Below are positions 1-9,462 of a stretch of DNA of 64,000 nucleotides, piece by piece. The stretch's first letter is position 1. Every line of letters starts with the position of its first letter. Under the pieces are notes generated by a model. It saw only the letters and a list, made by a program, of their open reading frames with translations, did no database searches and had not been told where the DNA came from. The stretch is from Enterobacter kobei (GTDB lineage: Bacteria; Pseudomonadota; Gammaproteobacteria; Enterobacterales; Enterobacteriaceae), in NCBI RefSeq assembly GCF_018323985.1, contig NZ_AP024590.1:1302001-1366000 (forward strand), in the 5' to 3' direction. The position numbers and the translations under genes are program-made.

Positions 1-2304
1 CTGGCCGTAACTCACTTGCGTGACGGGAGCGCTGCCATGATTTTTCTCCCAGGCGCTTCCCACACCCGCCGTGATTTGCTGGCTTAAATTGGTGGAGTAA
101 TTCTCATAAATGATGTTGTTAATATTCAGAGCAGGCACAACGTCCACTGTTTTTTGCGGATTGTAGTAAGGCGTATCTAATTTCTTATTCGCCCCGTAAT
201 AGATGCCCGCCTGAAGATTGACCTGCGTTTTATGGCTCGACCACAGCGTCTGTTCACCGGCGAGGGAGTATTCCGAACGCACGTTGCTGTCGGAAAAGTT
301 GGTCCGGCTATAGCTGAAATCTGCGCGGGTGCGCTCATTTTTCTGCCACTGCACACTGGCTTCGGCACTGTTAGCGGTAATGCCATGCTTTAAGGCACGC
401 GCTGGTGTGCGACGCGAAATACGCTCAGCCTGGGCACCCACGCTGAAATTATCGTTAAGGTCATAGCGCGCCGAGAAGCGGCCACCTAATTTATCGCCAT
501 GATTAAAATGACGCTCCATGATTTCGCCTTCCATCCAGATATCGCGGGAGCGCCACTCTAAGCCTGCTGACCAGTCGCGAACGTTATCCTGGCCTTCGGT
601 GAAATGGCTGTTGATCTCACCAAAGCCCGCAAACGCACGCCAGTTTTTTGCCAGCGGCGGGGTATAAATGGTGGTGGTGACGCTGTTGTCATGCCGCCCG
701 GAATCAGGGCTGTCAGAATCCAGATCGACCGTCGCGCCAACACGCAGTTCCGCGGAGTTATGAATATCGTGGGCCCGTTTCAACTCTTTCACCGCAGAGT
801 TGGTCGGAGCGCGTTTTTGCACATCGGCTAACAACAGTTCTGCATGACGCCAGTCCTGTAGCGCCATAGCGACATAGCTCTGTTCCACTTCCAGGGAAAT
901 GTTGGTCGGCTCCAGCACTTCCGCTTTCTTTAATTCCTTCTCAGCCTTACGCGGCCAGCCTCTGGCCATCAGCACCCGCGCATAGTCAATTTTCAGGTTT
1001 TGATTACCTGGGGCTTTTTCCTTAAGTTTGCGCAGCATACGCTCTGCCGCGGGAAGATCGTTGGCATATTCATGTAACTCCGCCAAAAACAGACGGCCTT
1101 GCAGCCATTCGTTATTCGACAAAGGCAGCGGCGAACCTGGCATATAGGTATGAACAGGCTCTTTTTGCAGAATATGGTGGGTCAGCCGAGACGCCGATTT
1201 ATATTGATTGTTTTCCAGATGGCTATAAAAAAGATCGGCTCTTTGCTCTTCGGTAACGCCTTCTTTTAATATTCCATTGCTATAGAAAAGGTCTTTCAGC
1301 ATTGCTTCGGCTTGCTGCGGTTTCTTTTCATGCAAATAGGCCGATGCGACCCAGTAACGGGCATAGTCGGGCAGCGCGATGCCTTCACTTTTCAGGATTT
1401 TCTCCTGCTTAAGCACATCCTTATGCCTGTCGCGTGCAAGCAGTGCACCCATTTGATCAATAAGGGCGCGACGATAGTAAGGGGCCAGCTCTTTTTTATC
1501 CTTCCATTCACTTAATAATGACTGGTAGGTGGTTAATGCACGATCGGCAATGTTATAGCGCTCAGATTCGCTACGGGTTGGCATAAACGCCAGTCGTACA
1601 AGTTCGGCGGCATAATCGGCACGGGCATCAGGATCGGTTTGAGATCCGTTCTCTTTCAGTAACACATAGGAGAGATTGTTATCCTGCAATGCTTCCTTAT
1701 ATTCCTGAATACCGGTGCCTGCCGACGGGGCGTGTTGCATCGCAAGCGTACTGGCTAAAAGTTCATCCTGCTCTTGCCCGGCGAGACGGTACACCCATGC
1801 CGCGACTAAATAGTTACGGCTGTCCGGATGTTTTTTAATTAAGGTATTCACCTGGGTGATAGCAGTTTTATGATCGCCGCTGTCTGCCAGCGTTAATATA
1901 TAGCCACGCTGATAGTCGATATTCGTGGGATCTTTTTCGCATAAACGCTTCCAGAGCTGTAAGGATTCACTCCAGCGTTTTTGATTACGATAGGCTTTAG
2001 CCACGGCCGGATAAGCGCGCAGAGGGAAATTTTCATGGCGATAGCGCTCATAAACCGAAATAACCTCGGCATCCTGACCTGCCCAGGAGGCGATCTGTAA
2101 CCAGTCCGCAATTTGCTGGTTAGTGAGTGATTTGTGTGATGCAAACCAACTCAGGGCGGGGGCGGTATTGCCGTTTCTGGCATCGCGCACCAGCGCATCA
2201 TAATTTTGAGACTGTGCATAAACGTGACCACTACATACAGAGGCCAGGCAAAGTGCCAGTACTTTATAACGGTTTTTTACACTGCTTTTCTTTAAATTAA
2301 ACAT
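1..2304 (-). CDS. pgaA: PgaA, outer-membrane poly-beta-1,6-GlcNAc export porin (partial, C-terminus cut)
   Basis: PgaA exports the biofilm polysaccharide poly-N-acetylglucosamine (PNAG) across the outer membrane. The reading frame is open from the ATG at 2304 to the left edge, giving 768 residues; the E. coli protein is about 807, so roughly the last 40 are missing. The first 31 residues form a signal peptide ending in VYA. A long helical TPR region follows, with stretches such as NQQIADWLQIASWAGQD closely like E. coli PgaA, and the last third has the alternating pattern of a beta-barrel. The leader carries AAGGA (minus strand, 2341-2337) and an AGGA that is also the ribosome site (2311-2308); such GGA motifs are what CsrA binds in E. 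coli pgaA, though this leader is short. pgaBCD should lie beyond the left edge. Confidence 0.93.
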   Translation of the reverse strand, partial: MFNLKKSSVKNRYKVLALCLASVCSGHVYAQSQNYDALVRDARNGNTAPALSWFASHKSLTNQQIADWLQIASWAGQDAEVISVYERYRHENFPLRAYPAVAKAYRNQKRWSESLQLWKRLCEKDPTNIDYQRGYILTLADSGDHKTAITQVNTLIKKHPDSRNYLVAAWVYRLAGQEQDELLASTLAMQHAPSAGTGIQEYKEALQDNNLSYVLLKENGSQTDPDARADYAAELVRLAFMPTRSESERYNIADRALTTYQSLLSEWKDKKELAPYYRRALIDQMGALLARDRHKDVLKQEKILKSEGIALPDYARYWVASAYLHEKKPQQAEAMLKDLFYSNGILKEGVTEEQRADLFYSHLENNQYKSASRLTHHILQKEPVHTYMPGSPLPLSNNEWLQGRLFLAELHEYANDLPAAERMLRKLKEKAPGNQNLKIDYARVLMARGWPRKAEKELKKAEVLEPTNISLEVEQSYVAMALQDWRHAELLLADVQKRAPTNSAVKELKRAHDIHNSAELRVGATVDLDSDSPDSGRHDNSVTTTIYTPPLAKNWRAFAGFGEINSHFTEGQDNVRDWSAGLEWRSRDIWMEGEIMERHFNHGDKLGGRFSARYDLNDNFSVGAQAERISRRTPARALKHGITANSAEASVQWQKNERTRADFSYSRTNFSDSNVRSEYSLAGEQTLWSSHKTQVNLQAGIYYGANKKLDTPYYNPQKTVDVVPALNINNIIYENYSTNLSQQITAGVGSAWEKNHGSAPVTQVSYGQ

Positions 2305-2419
2305 AAGTCCTCATGCGGTTTACCAGCGTGATAAATTCCTTAAGCCTGATAAAGACATAATGGATACGCTAAATTTATTTACCTTAATAAAAAATGGTCT
2401 GAAATTTATAAGCTAAGGG

Positions 2420-2656
2420 TCATTTCACTTTTATATCCTGAAACATCATATGTGAGAAAAACTCTTCACCCGACGCCGTCTGACAAAAAAGTCGGTAATG
2501 GGTTAATTTTTCTTCATAGATTTTTCGCTGTTCCGGAGTCAGTCTTGAAAGCGTACACTCCTGCAAATTGTCGATGCCCAGCCACTCGCTAAAAGCAACT
2601 GAGAATGCAACAGAATCAAGATCGCGCTCGTTAAGGTTATAAATATCTGCTGTCAT
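2420..2656 (-). CDS. Unrecognised 78-residue acidic cytoplasmic protein between the cyclase gene and pgaA
   Basis: I do not recognise this protein. It is 78 residues with no signal peptide and no membrane segment; the middle (TLSRLTPEQRKIYEEKLTHY) looks helical and charged. The start is supported by an AGGA ribosome site six bases before the ATG. It begins 18 bases after the stop of the diguanylate cyclase gene and ends 115 bases before pgaA, so it is probably transcribed with both. Context suggests a role tied to c-di-GMP or PNAG control, but nothing in the sequence shows a function. The good ribosome site and tight spacing argue that it is real. Confidence 0.6.
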   Translation of the reverse strand: MTADIYNLNERDLDSVAFSVAFSEWLGIDNLQECTLSRLTPEQRKIYEEKLTHYRLFCQTASGEEFFSHMMFQDIKVK

Positions 2657-2674
2657 CGTAAGTCCTGGTTATTT

Positions 2675-3958
2675 TCAGGTTGTCAGTGAGTAATAACTCT
2701 CATCAAAAACAATGCTTCTGTTTCTGCCTTCACGTTTTGCTTCATACAGCGCCAGGTCAGCAAAACCGATAATTTCTTTAACGTTTTCCGAACCGTTACT
2801 GTGATAAATGCCAATACTTGTAGTGATTGCATTGGGTAAATTCACTGAAGGCAGTTGAGAAATATTTGCGACATTCTTACAGATATTATCAGCAACATAC
2901 TGCGCCTCATTTTCAGATGCTGAGGGTAAAATCACAGCAAATTCATCGCCGCCGAGCCGTGCAAAAATGTCTTTTGAGCCAATGCAGTTATGTATTACCT
3001 GCGCAAATTCTTGCAGTACAGTATCGCCTTTTTGATGGCCAAAAGTGTCGTTTATCGCCTTAAATTTATCCAGATCCATTAACAGTATACAAAAACCGTC
3101 TTTTTTATTTTTACGCGTCAGTAACGCTTCTATTTCCTCAAGGAAATAGCTTCGGTTATAAGCTTTGGTTAACGCATCATACATTTTCATATGACACACC
3201 TTTTTTAAGGTGGCGAGGGCGTCATAGATGATGAATATCGTAATAACTAATCTGCAAGTGACCTTTACGCCTCTGATCATATTCCATGCGAAAACCTTGT
3301 CGTGACCATAGACATACAGGATAAGCATGCACAGCATCTCTGTCAGCGTAAGTGCAGCTACGCTGTTCCAGATATTACTGTTGAAATCATTGTAATAAAC
3401 GATCAGTGCAAACAACACCAGATTCAGCCCCCCGCAAACATAGCGGGCATAGTCCAGATTTTTTAGTGCAGCCGCATGGACAGGCGAAGGCATGGCGGCG
3501 TATTTAAAAAGATAACAGGCAGCAATATAAATTAAGATAATCCATGCCACTGACAGCATTAAAATAATACTGTCATGTTTCAGCCAGGTGTCATGTCCTT
3601 TTACATCGCAAATATAAACCAGCAATGCGACAAAAATAATACTCGTGATGCACAGTTGTCTGGCCAGAATAAATATCGCCGGATTGCTGTTTTTTACGAT
3701 GGTTCTTACAAAGCCGGAGATATGCGATGACGTCGCATCGTATATGATGGTGGTGCTTTCAATGTAAAAAAGTGCACCAGCGAGGAAAGCCATGCTCAAC
3801 AAAAGATAATGTTTTTTACGATTATCGCAATAATATTTAACGAGAACCGCTGAAAATCCGGCTACGTCAGTGGCAATTAATATAAGTAATGATGCTAAAT
3901 AGAATTGCGGTGTAGTATTAGTAAACAATGAATCAAGAATAAAAATTAAATCTTTCAT
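2675..3958 (-). CDS. Membrane-bound diguanylate cyclase (GGDEF), DgcT/YcdT-like
   Basis: This enzyme should make cyclic di-GMP from two GTP. The N-terminal 245 residues hold about seven hydrophobic segments, as in the membrane sensor of E. coli DgcT (YcdT), which also neighbours pgaA. The catalytic domain covers about residues 258-415, with MDLDKFKAINDTFGH at 294-308 and an intact GGDEF at 336-340. The allosteric inhibition site (RxxD, placed five residues before GGDEF) reads GSKD at 327-330, so the key arginine is missing and product feedback is probably lost. Identity to DgcT is low across the membrane part, so it may be an analogue rather than a strict orthologue. No clear ribosome site precedes the ATG. 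It lies upstream of the 78-residue gene and pgaA on the same strand. Confidence 0.87.
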   Translation of the reverse strand: MKDLIFILDSLFTNTTPQFYLASLLILIATDVAGFSAVLVKYYCDNRKKHYLLLSMAFLAGALFYIESTTIIYDATSSHISGFVRTIVKNSNPAIFILARQLCITSIIFVALLVYICDVKGHDTWLKHDSIILMLSVAWIILIYIAACYLFKYAAMPSPVHAAALKNLDYARYVCGGLNLVLFALIVYYNDFNSNIWNSVAALTLTEMLCMLILYVYGHDKVFAWNMIRGVKVTCRLVITIFIIYDALATLKKVCHMKMYDALTKAYNRSYFLEEIEALLTRKNKKDGFCILLMDLDKFKAINDTFGHQKGDTVLQEFAQVIHNCIGSKDIFARLGGDEFAVILPSASENEAQYVADNICKNVANISQLPSVNLPNAITTSIGIYHSNGSENVKEIIGFADLALYEAKREGRNRSIVFDESYYSLTT

Positions 3959-4071
3959 GATGCAGGCATTGATTAATAAATTAAATACACACTGTTTGCT
4001 ACAGTCCCGATTAATGAGGACAGTGATAGGATCTCAGCATTCAATGCCTGCAATGATATGGCAATTGTTAA

Positions 4072-4896
4072 CTACATTACCGGAATAAAAATGCTGAAGT
4101 TTACCCTTTCCTCTGTATAGGAGTGTAATTTCATTAAATGTATTTCATGACGAAGTTTAAGTTTATATTTGGTCATGATGAACATGTATACTATTTTGCT
4201 AAACGCACCATAGGTATCCCAGTCTCCTTTAAAATCCATTCTTGCATAATTACCATGAAAAACATGGTGGTTTTCCGTCGTCGCTGATAGATCGGAGGTT
4301 GCCCATGAAATGTCGACTTCCACAATGCTTTCACGACCTTTGCTTAACAGTGCCGAGTGTCTGGCGGAAATAGCGAGCTCATTTAATACTTCGGGGCTCT
4401 CTAGTAACATCTTTCTCATACTTTTCGTTACATCAGACACGGCGGGTTCAAAGATATGATCCTGTACCGTTAGTGTATGATTGTAAGCAAACTCCCGGTC
4501 CAGCGAGCATAACTCTACCTCAGGCAGTTTGACGTCTTTTAAAAACAGCGATGGCTGTAATTTATCGAACTCCCAGATTTCTGCGGTGCGATAGTCTGAC
4601 GGCGACAATCCGGTCAACTTTTTGAACGCCCTCGCAAAACCCTGACTGCTGTGGTAATGAAACAAATAGGCAATCTCTGTTATTGGCAGTGACGTCATAC
4701 GAATCAATACGGCGGCGCGGCAGATCCTTCTTCTGAAAATATAATCACCCAGCGACAGCCCATATTCCTGCTTAAACCAGTTTTCTATTGTGCGCCTGCT
4801 GTAGCCCAGCACTTTCGTAAGATCATCAATGTTCGCGAGAGAATAGATATTATCTTCAACCCACGAAATTATATGCTTACGAATAGTTTCTTTCAT
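4072..4896 (-). CDS. AraC/XylS-family regulator with Rob-like architecture
   Basis: This is a 274-residue transcription regulator. Unlike most AraC proteins, the DNA-binding domain is N-terminal (about residues 1-105), with two helix-turn-helix units and the family signature near ITEIAYLFHYHSSQGFARAF. This is the arrangement of Rob, SoxS and MarA. The remaining 165 residues form a separate domain, as in Rob (289 residues), where it is a GyrI-like ligand-binding fold; conservation there is weak by eye. It is the first gene of a minus-strand series leading to the cyclase and pgaA, with 113 bases between it and the cyclase gene. It could control that block, but no operator was identified. The ligand is unknown. 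Confidence 0.8.
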   Translation of the reverse strand: MKETIRKHIISWVEDNIYSLANIDDLTKVLGYSRRTIENWFKQEYGLSLGDYIFRRRICRAAVLIRMTSLPITEIAYLFHYHSSQGFARAFKKLTGLSPSDYRTAEIWEFDKLQPSLFLKDVKLPEVELCSLDREFAYNHTLTVQDHIFEPAVSDVTKSMRKMLLESPEVLNELAISARHSALLSKGRESIVEVDISWATSDLSATTENHHVFHGNYARMDFKGDWDTYGAFSKIVYMFIMTKYKLKLRHEIHLMKLHSYTEERVNFSIFIPVM

Positions 4897-5115
4897 TCCC
4901 TTACAGTTTCCTCAAAGTGTAATCAGTAAAACGCATTGTACGGATCATTTTACGCAAAAAAGCATCTTCTCATTCATTTTGAGTATAGATGAATAACAGG
5001 CATGACCCTGAAGCCTTTCTCAAGCGGGAGCGTACCCCTCAGCAGGGCAGGGCATAGTTAACGGACATGCAGATACCCACGCCGGAAGAAGCGTGTTAAC
5101 AAACAGGGTGGAGGC

Positions 5116-5307
5116 TTAGCGTTGCACGGAGGGGTCGATAGTCTGGCTGATCTGTTGAGACTGGACTTTATCCTGATGATGATACCAGGCGCCAATAGAG
5201 GAATAGACGAAGCGGCCAAAGAAAACGAAGAAGCTGATAAGAAGTACGATACGGGTCATGCGACTGTCAAATCGATGTCGTTTTCGCATACTGTTTGCCT
5301 GACTCAC
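5116..5307 (-). CDS. yfgG: YfgG, small single-pass membrane protein
   Basis: YfgG is a small inner-membrane protein of poorly defined role; in E. coli it has been linked to nickel and cobalt tolerance. A GTG start at 5307 gives 63 residues, the E. coli length, and it is preceded by AAGGA six bases upstream. An in-frame ATG further upstream would add 20 residues with no ribosome site and no similarity. The core matches E. coli YfgG almost residue for residue: a basic N-terminus (MRKRHRFDSRMTR) and one hydrophobic segment (IVLLISFFVFFGRFVYSS). It lies divergent from pdeF, as in E. coli, but yfgH, yfgI and guaA do not follow on its other side. Confidence 0.9.
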   Translation of the reverse strand: MSQANSMRKRHRFDSRMTRIVLLISFFVFFGRFVYSSIGAWYHHQDKVQSQQISQTIDPSVQR

Positions 5308-5646
5308 GAGGGGTCCTTTAGGGTAAACCCGATGTACGGGCGGTACGTTATTAAGGCACAAAGGCATCAGCAGGTCAATTCTGTATCACGTAAAAATTTG
5401 TCAGAGAAACATTAACCTGAATTATATATAAAGCTATGAAACATTTATCATAGTTATAAGTTAAGTGCAGAAATGAATTAAAGCGTAATTATTGACTCAT
5501 CAGGGCATGTTTTTTGATGTAGATCAGTTGTTCGTATGCGCACCCCACTAAAATCGCTGCTGATTGCACGAATTGTGCCTGTACAGACGGGTTGGATGCC
5601 TGCCTGAAACACCCCTCCAGGACGCTGGGTTTTCTGACGAGCATCT
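5308..5646. other. Divergent yfgG/pdeF intergenic region
   Basis: A 339-base gap that must hold the promoters of yfgG (leftward) and pdeF (rightward). It is AT-rich around 5395-5510. I see no clear operator, repeat, terminator or small gene. Confidence 0.5.
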
Positions 5647-7890
5647 ATGACTTTCTTAAAAAGGTATCAACAATACAACGATCAATGGTGGGCATTACCT
5701 CTTATCCTTCCTGTTGTTTTACTGCCATTCGTTATCCTTGCTAATACATCGACTGTCGTCGCTGGCGGCGTCGTCACGCTTTACTATCTGCCGCTGGCAT
5801 TTTTCATCACCTTGATGCTCTTTTTTGGCTGGGCCGCTTTGCCCGGTATCACGCTTGCGCTGCTGCTTCACTATTATCCGCATACTGACGGATTTGAAAC
5901 GGTGGCCAAGATCATTCATTTTCTCATCCCGACTATCCTCAGTTGGGCGGGTTATCGCCTGTTTGTCACACGGCGGCATATGGTGTCGTACGGCAACGCC
6001 GACTTAATGGGGCAGCGACTTTTCTGGCAGGTGATCTGTCCCGCCACTCTCATTCTCCTGATCTTCCAGATGGCGGCGTATCTCGGCATGTACGACAACT
6101 ACAGCATGCTGGCGGGGGCCAGCCCGTGGAGTGTCCGTACATTGATCAATTTCCAGGCGCTGATGGTAGGCTGCCTGACCGGCATACCGATGTGCTATCT
6201 GTTGATTCGCATCATCCGCCATCCCCGCTACGTGCGCAGTTTTATCTCCCAGATGCGCCGTGAGTTTGATCCGAAATGTACCCGGCTGGAGGTGGTGCTG
6301 TGGCTCGGATTGCTGATAACCGCCATGGGATTTTTGCTCCAGCCCTGGAACGAAGAAAGCACGATTTTCAGCTCCAATTACACGCTGACGCTGCTGATGC
6401 CGGTGATGCTGTGGGGCTCTATGCGCTTTGGGTATCGTTTTATGTCCCTCGTCTGGACGCCATTGCTGATTGTGGCGGTGCACTATTTTTACTGTTATCT
6501 GCCGGTTCGTCAGGATTACGGCATCCAGCTGACCATCACGTCATCCAGCTATCTGGTGTTCTCGTTCATCATTAACTATATGTCGATGCTGGCGACCAGC
6601 GAGCGTATGGCCCATGTCCGCGTCCGCCAGCTCGCTTACCTCGATCCGGTGATGCATATGCCGAACCTGCGGGCGCTGAACCGCGCGCTGACCGACACGC
6701 CCTGGTCGGTGCTCTGTTTTCTGCGTATCCCGGAGCTGGAAATGTTAGGACGCAATTACGGCGTTATGCTGCGGATCCAGTACAAGCAGAAGCTGGCGGA
6801 GTGGGTACGTCATCGTCTGCATACCCGTGAAGATGTCTACCATCTGTCGGGACCGGATCTGGTGATGCGGCTGAACACGGAATCCTATGAGGAACGCATC
6901 GATGCCCTCGATGCCTGGATCAAGCAGTTTCGCTTCGTGTGGGACGGTATGCCGCTACAGCCGCAGGTGGGGATCAGCTACTGCTATGTACGTTCCCCGG
7001 TCGCCCATCTTTACCTCTTGCTGGGAGAGCTCAGTACGGTGGCCGATCTGTCGCTTGCTACCACGCATCCCGAAAGCCTGCAACATCGCGGTGCCGCCAG
7101 CCTGCAACGCGGCCTGAAAGATAAGGTGGACATGATGAACCGGCTACAGCACGCGCTGGAAGCCGATCGCTTTGTTCTGCTGGCGCAGCCCATCGCCGGT
7201 ATTCGCGGCGACGATTATCACGAGATCCTGCTGCGTATGGTGGGGGATAACGGCGAGTACATCGGTCCGGACAGCTTCCTGCCGGTGGCGCATGAGCTGG
7301 GACTGTCATCGCGCATCGACATGTGGGTCATTGAAAACACCTTACGCTTTATGGATACCCATCGGGATGTGCTGCCCGGCATGCGTTTAGCCGTTAACCT
7401 GTCGCCATCGTCGGTCTGCCGGGCACAGTTTACGCTGGAAGTCAGCCGCCTGTTGAAAGCGAGTAATATCGAAGCCTGGCAACTGATTTTTGAAGTGACC
7501 GAAAGCAACTCCCTGACCAACATCGAGCAGGCGAATCAGACCCTCGGGCAATTGCAGCATATGGGATGCCGGGTGGCGATCGACGATTTTGGTACCGGCT
7601 ATGCCAGCTACGCGCGACTGAAAAACGTCAATGCGGATATTTTAAAAATCGATGGCAGCTTTATACGCAACATTACCTCGAACAGTCTCGATTATCAGAT
7701 TGTCGCGTCCATTGTCCATCTGGCCCGCATGAAAAGAATGCAGGTAGTGGCGGAATACGTGGAAAGTGAAGAGATCCGCAAGGCGGCAGTGGAACTGGGG
7801 ATCGACTACATGCAGGGTTATCTGATAGGCAAGCCTGCGCCGCTTAGCGACCTGCTTGCGAAAGCCACCCCGCCGTCACTACGCGCCTGA
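5647..7890 (+). CDS. pdeF: PdeF, membrane c-di-GMP phosphodiesterase (MASE1, degenerate GGDEF, EAL)
   Basis: PdeF (YfgF) degrades cyclic di-GMP. At 747 residues it matches the E. coli length exactly. About residues 1-320 are membrane-spanning (MASE1-type sensor). A GGDEF-like domain follows, but its signature reads SGPDL, so it cannot be an active cyclase. The EAL domain occupies roughly residues 490-740: the signature is EIL (in HEILLRM), and the metal and substrate motifs are intact (NLSPSS, IDDFGTGYASY, ADILKIDGSFI). In E. coli this protein is active at low oxygen. It converges on ppx with a 24-base gap, as in E. coli. Confidence 0.95.
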   Translation: MTFLKRYQQYNDQWWALPLILPVVLLPFVILANTSTVVAGGVVTLYYLPLAFFITLMLFFGWAALPGITLALLLHYYPHTDGFETVAKIIHFLIPTILSWAGYRLFVTRRHMVSYGNADLMGQRLFWQVICPATLILLIFQMAAYLGMYDNYSMLAGASPWSVRTLINFQALMVGCLTGIPMCYLLIRIIRHPRYVRSFISQMRREFDPKCTRLEVVLWLGLLITAMGFLLQPWNEESTIFSSNYTLTLLMPVMLWGSMRFGYRFMSLVWTPLLIVAVHYFYCYLPVRQDYGIQLTITSSSYLVFSFIINYMSMLATSERMAHVRVRQLAYLDPVMHMPNLRALNRALTDTPWSVLCFLRIPELEMLGRNYGVMLRIQYKQKLAEWVRHRLHTREDVYHLSGPDLVMRLNTESYEERIDALDAWIKQFRFVWDGMPLQPQVGISYCYVRSPVAHLYLLLGELSTVADLSLATTHPESLQHRGAASLQRGLKDKVDMMNRLQHALEADRFVLLAQPIAGIRGDDYHEILLRMVGDNGEYIGPDSFLPVAHELGLSSRIDMWVIENTLRFMDTHRDVLPGMRLAVNLSPSSVCRAQFTLEVSRLLKASNIEAWQLIFEVTESNSLTNIEQANQTLGQLQHMGCRVAIDDFGTGYASYARLKNVNADILKIDGSFIRNITSNSLDYQIVASIVHLARMKRMQVVAEYVESEEIRKAAVELGIDYMQGYLIGKPAPLSDLLAKATPPSLRA

Positions 7891-7914
7891 GCACGCAGTG
7901 ACGGCAGGCCGGCA

Positions 7915-9459
7915 TCAGGCTGCTACGTGGTCCGGGGCTTCTTCTTCCTCGATCTTGAGCATCCAGCCGGTAACCGACTGCCAGTACTCCTGCTCTTTTT
8001 CCAGGTCGAACAGCACCAGCGCATTCTGGCTGAACCAGTCGTGCGGGAAGCTCAGCGTCCAGTGATTATCATCGGTTTTCAGACGCAGCGTTGGCGGCGT
8101 GGTGGTGGCCTGGCGCTGGTTATTCAGCAGCACGCCGAGGCGCAGCAGCTGGATCAGCGGCAGGTAATGCTTCTTCTTGTACAGCGCGAAACGTGGCAGA
8201 TCGTCAATTTTGATCGCCTTACGGTGATAGCGCACCATCGTCGCCATCATCATCTGCTGCTCCTGGTTAAAGCCCGGCAGATCGCTGTGTTGCAGGATGT
8301 AGGCCGAATGGCGGTGCATACCGCTGTGATTAATGTTGAGGCCAACTTCGTGGAGCATCGCTGACCAGCGCAGCAGCGCCGCCAGCGAGGGATTATCGAG
8401 CTTAGGATTCTGCGCCAGCCACTGATCGTACATCATCGTGGTGGTCTCCAGTACGCGCTTCGCCTGTTCCCGGTCAATGTTGTACTGATTCGCCAGGCTT
8501 TGCGCCGTGCGGCTGCGAATATCCTGATGACGAAAACGGCCTTCCATCTCATACAGTACGCCTTCACGCAGTGCACCATCGGAGAGACGCAGCTCGCGGA
8601 TCGCCAGTGCGTCGAACACGCCGCAGAGGATCGCCAGCCCCGGCACGAACACCGCTTTACGCTCATCCGACAGGCCCGGCAGGCTCAGCGCATCAAAGCT
8701 TTTGGCCTTCAGCGTTTCACTCACCAGCAGATCCAGGCGTTCCGGCGTGATAAAGCCGTCTTTTTCGCCGAGGGCCAGCAGCACTTCATGCGCGGCTTTG
8801 ATGCTGCCGGAGGCACCGAGCGCCACGTTCCAGCCCTGAATACGGTACTGCCACGCCAGACCTTCCAGCTTTTGTACGGCGGCGAGGCGCGCACGCTGAA
8901 AGTTTTCGCGGCTGATGGTACCACCGGGGAAGTAGATCTGCGCAAAGCTTACGCAACCCATACGGCGGCTTTCCACCAGTTTAGGTTCGAAATCTTCGCC
9001 GATCACCAGTTCCGTTGAACCACCACCAATATCAATGACGAGCTTGCGGCCTTTCTCCGGCTGCGTATGCTCCACGCCCATAAAAATCAGACGCGCTTCT
9101 TCGTTACCGGAAATAATTTCAATCGGGTAGGGGATCACTTCACTGGCGCGTTTTAAAAACTCAGAGGCGTTCAGCGCCTGACGCAGCGTATGCGTGCCGA
9201 CGATGCAGACGCTGGAGGGAGAAAAGCCCTGCAGACGTTCCGCAAACAGCGCCAGACAGCTAAGCCCGCGCTCCATGGCCTCTTCGCTGAGCATATTTTT
9301 ATCGTCCAGCCCGTCGGCCAGATGAACACGCTGTTTCAGGCGACCGATGATCTGCATCGCGCCATCTACCACACGGGCAATCACCATGTGAAAACTGTTC
9401 GAACCAAGATCGACCGCAGCAAACTCCTGCGGTCGTGGGGCGTTGTCATTTATAGGCAT
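7915..9459 (-). CDS. ppx: Exopolyphosphatase Ppx
   Basis: Ppx removes terminal phosphates from long polyphosphate chains, and in E. coli also converts pppGpp to ppGpp. It has 514 residues (E. coli 513). The N-terminal half has the actin-like ASKHA fold, with VDLGSNSFHMVI near residue 16 and the phosphate-binding IDIGGGSTELVIG near 140. The C-terminal half is HD-like (LHEVGLNINHSGMHRHSAYIL). It starts 3 bases after the ppk stop, so the two are one operon, as in E. coli. Confidence 0.97.
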   Translation of the reverse strand: MPINDNAPRPQEFAAVDLGSNSFHMVIARVVDGAMQIIGRLKQRVHLADGLDDKNMLSEEAMERGLSCLALFAERLQGFSPSSVCIVGTHTLRQALNASEFLKRASEVIPYPIEIISGNEEARLIFMGVEHTQPEKGRKLVIDIGGGSTELVIGEDFEPKLVESRRMGCVSFAQIYFPGGTISRENFQRARLAAVQKLEGLAWQYRIQGWNVALGASGSIKAAHEVLLALGEKDGFITPERLDLLVSETLKAKSFDALSLPGLSDERKAVFVPGLAILCGVFDALAIRELRLSDGALREGVLYEMEGRFRHQDIRSRTAQSLANQYNIDREQAKRVLETTTMMYDQWLAQNPKLDNPSLAALLRWSAMLHEVGLNINHSGMHRHSAYILQHSDLPGFNQEQQMMMATMVRYHRKAIKIDDLPRFALYKKKHYLPLIQLLRLGVLLNNQRQATTTPPTLRLKTDDNHWTLSFPHDWFSQNALVLFDLEKEQEYWQSVTGWMLKIEEEEAPDHVAA

Positions 9460-9462
9460 AGA

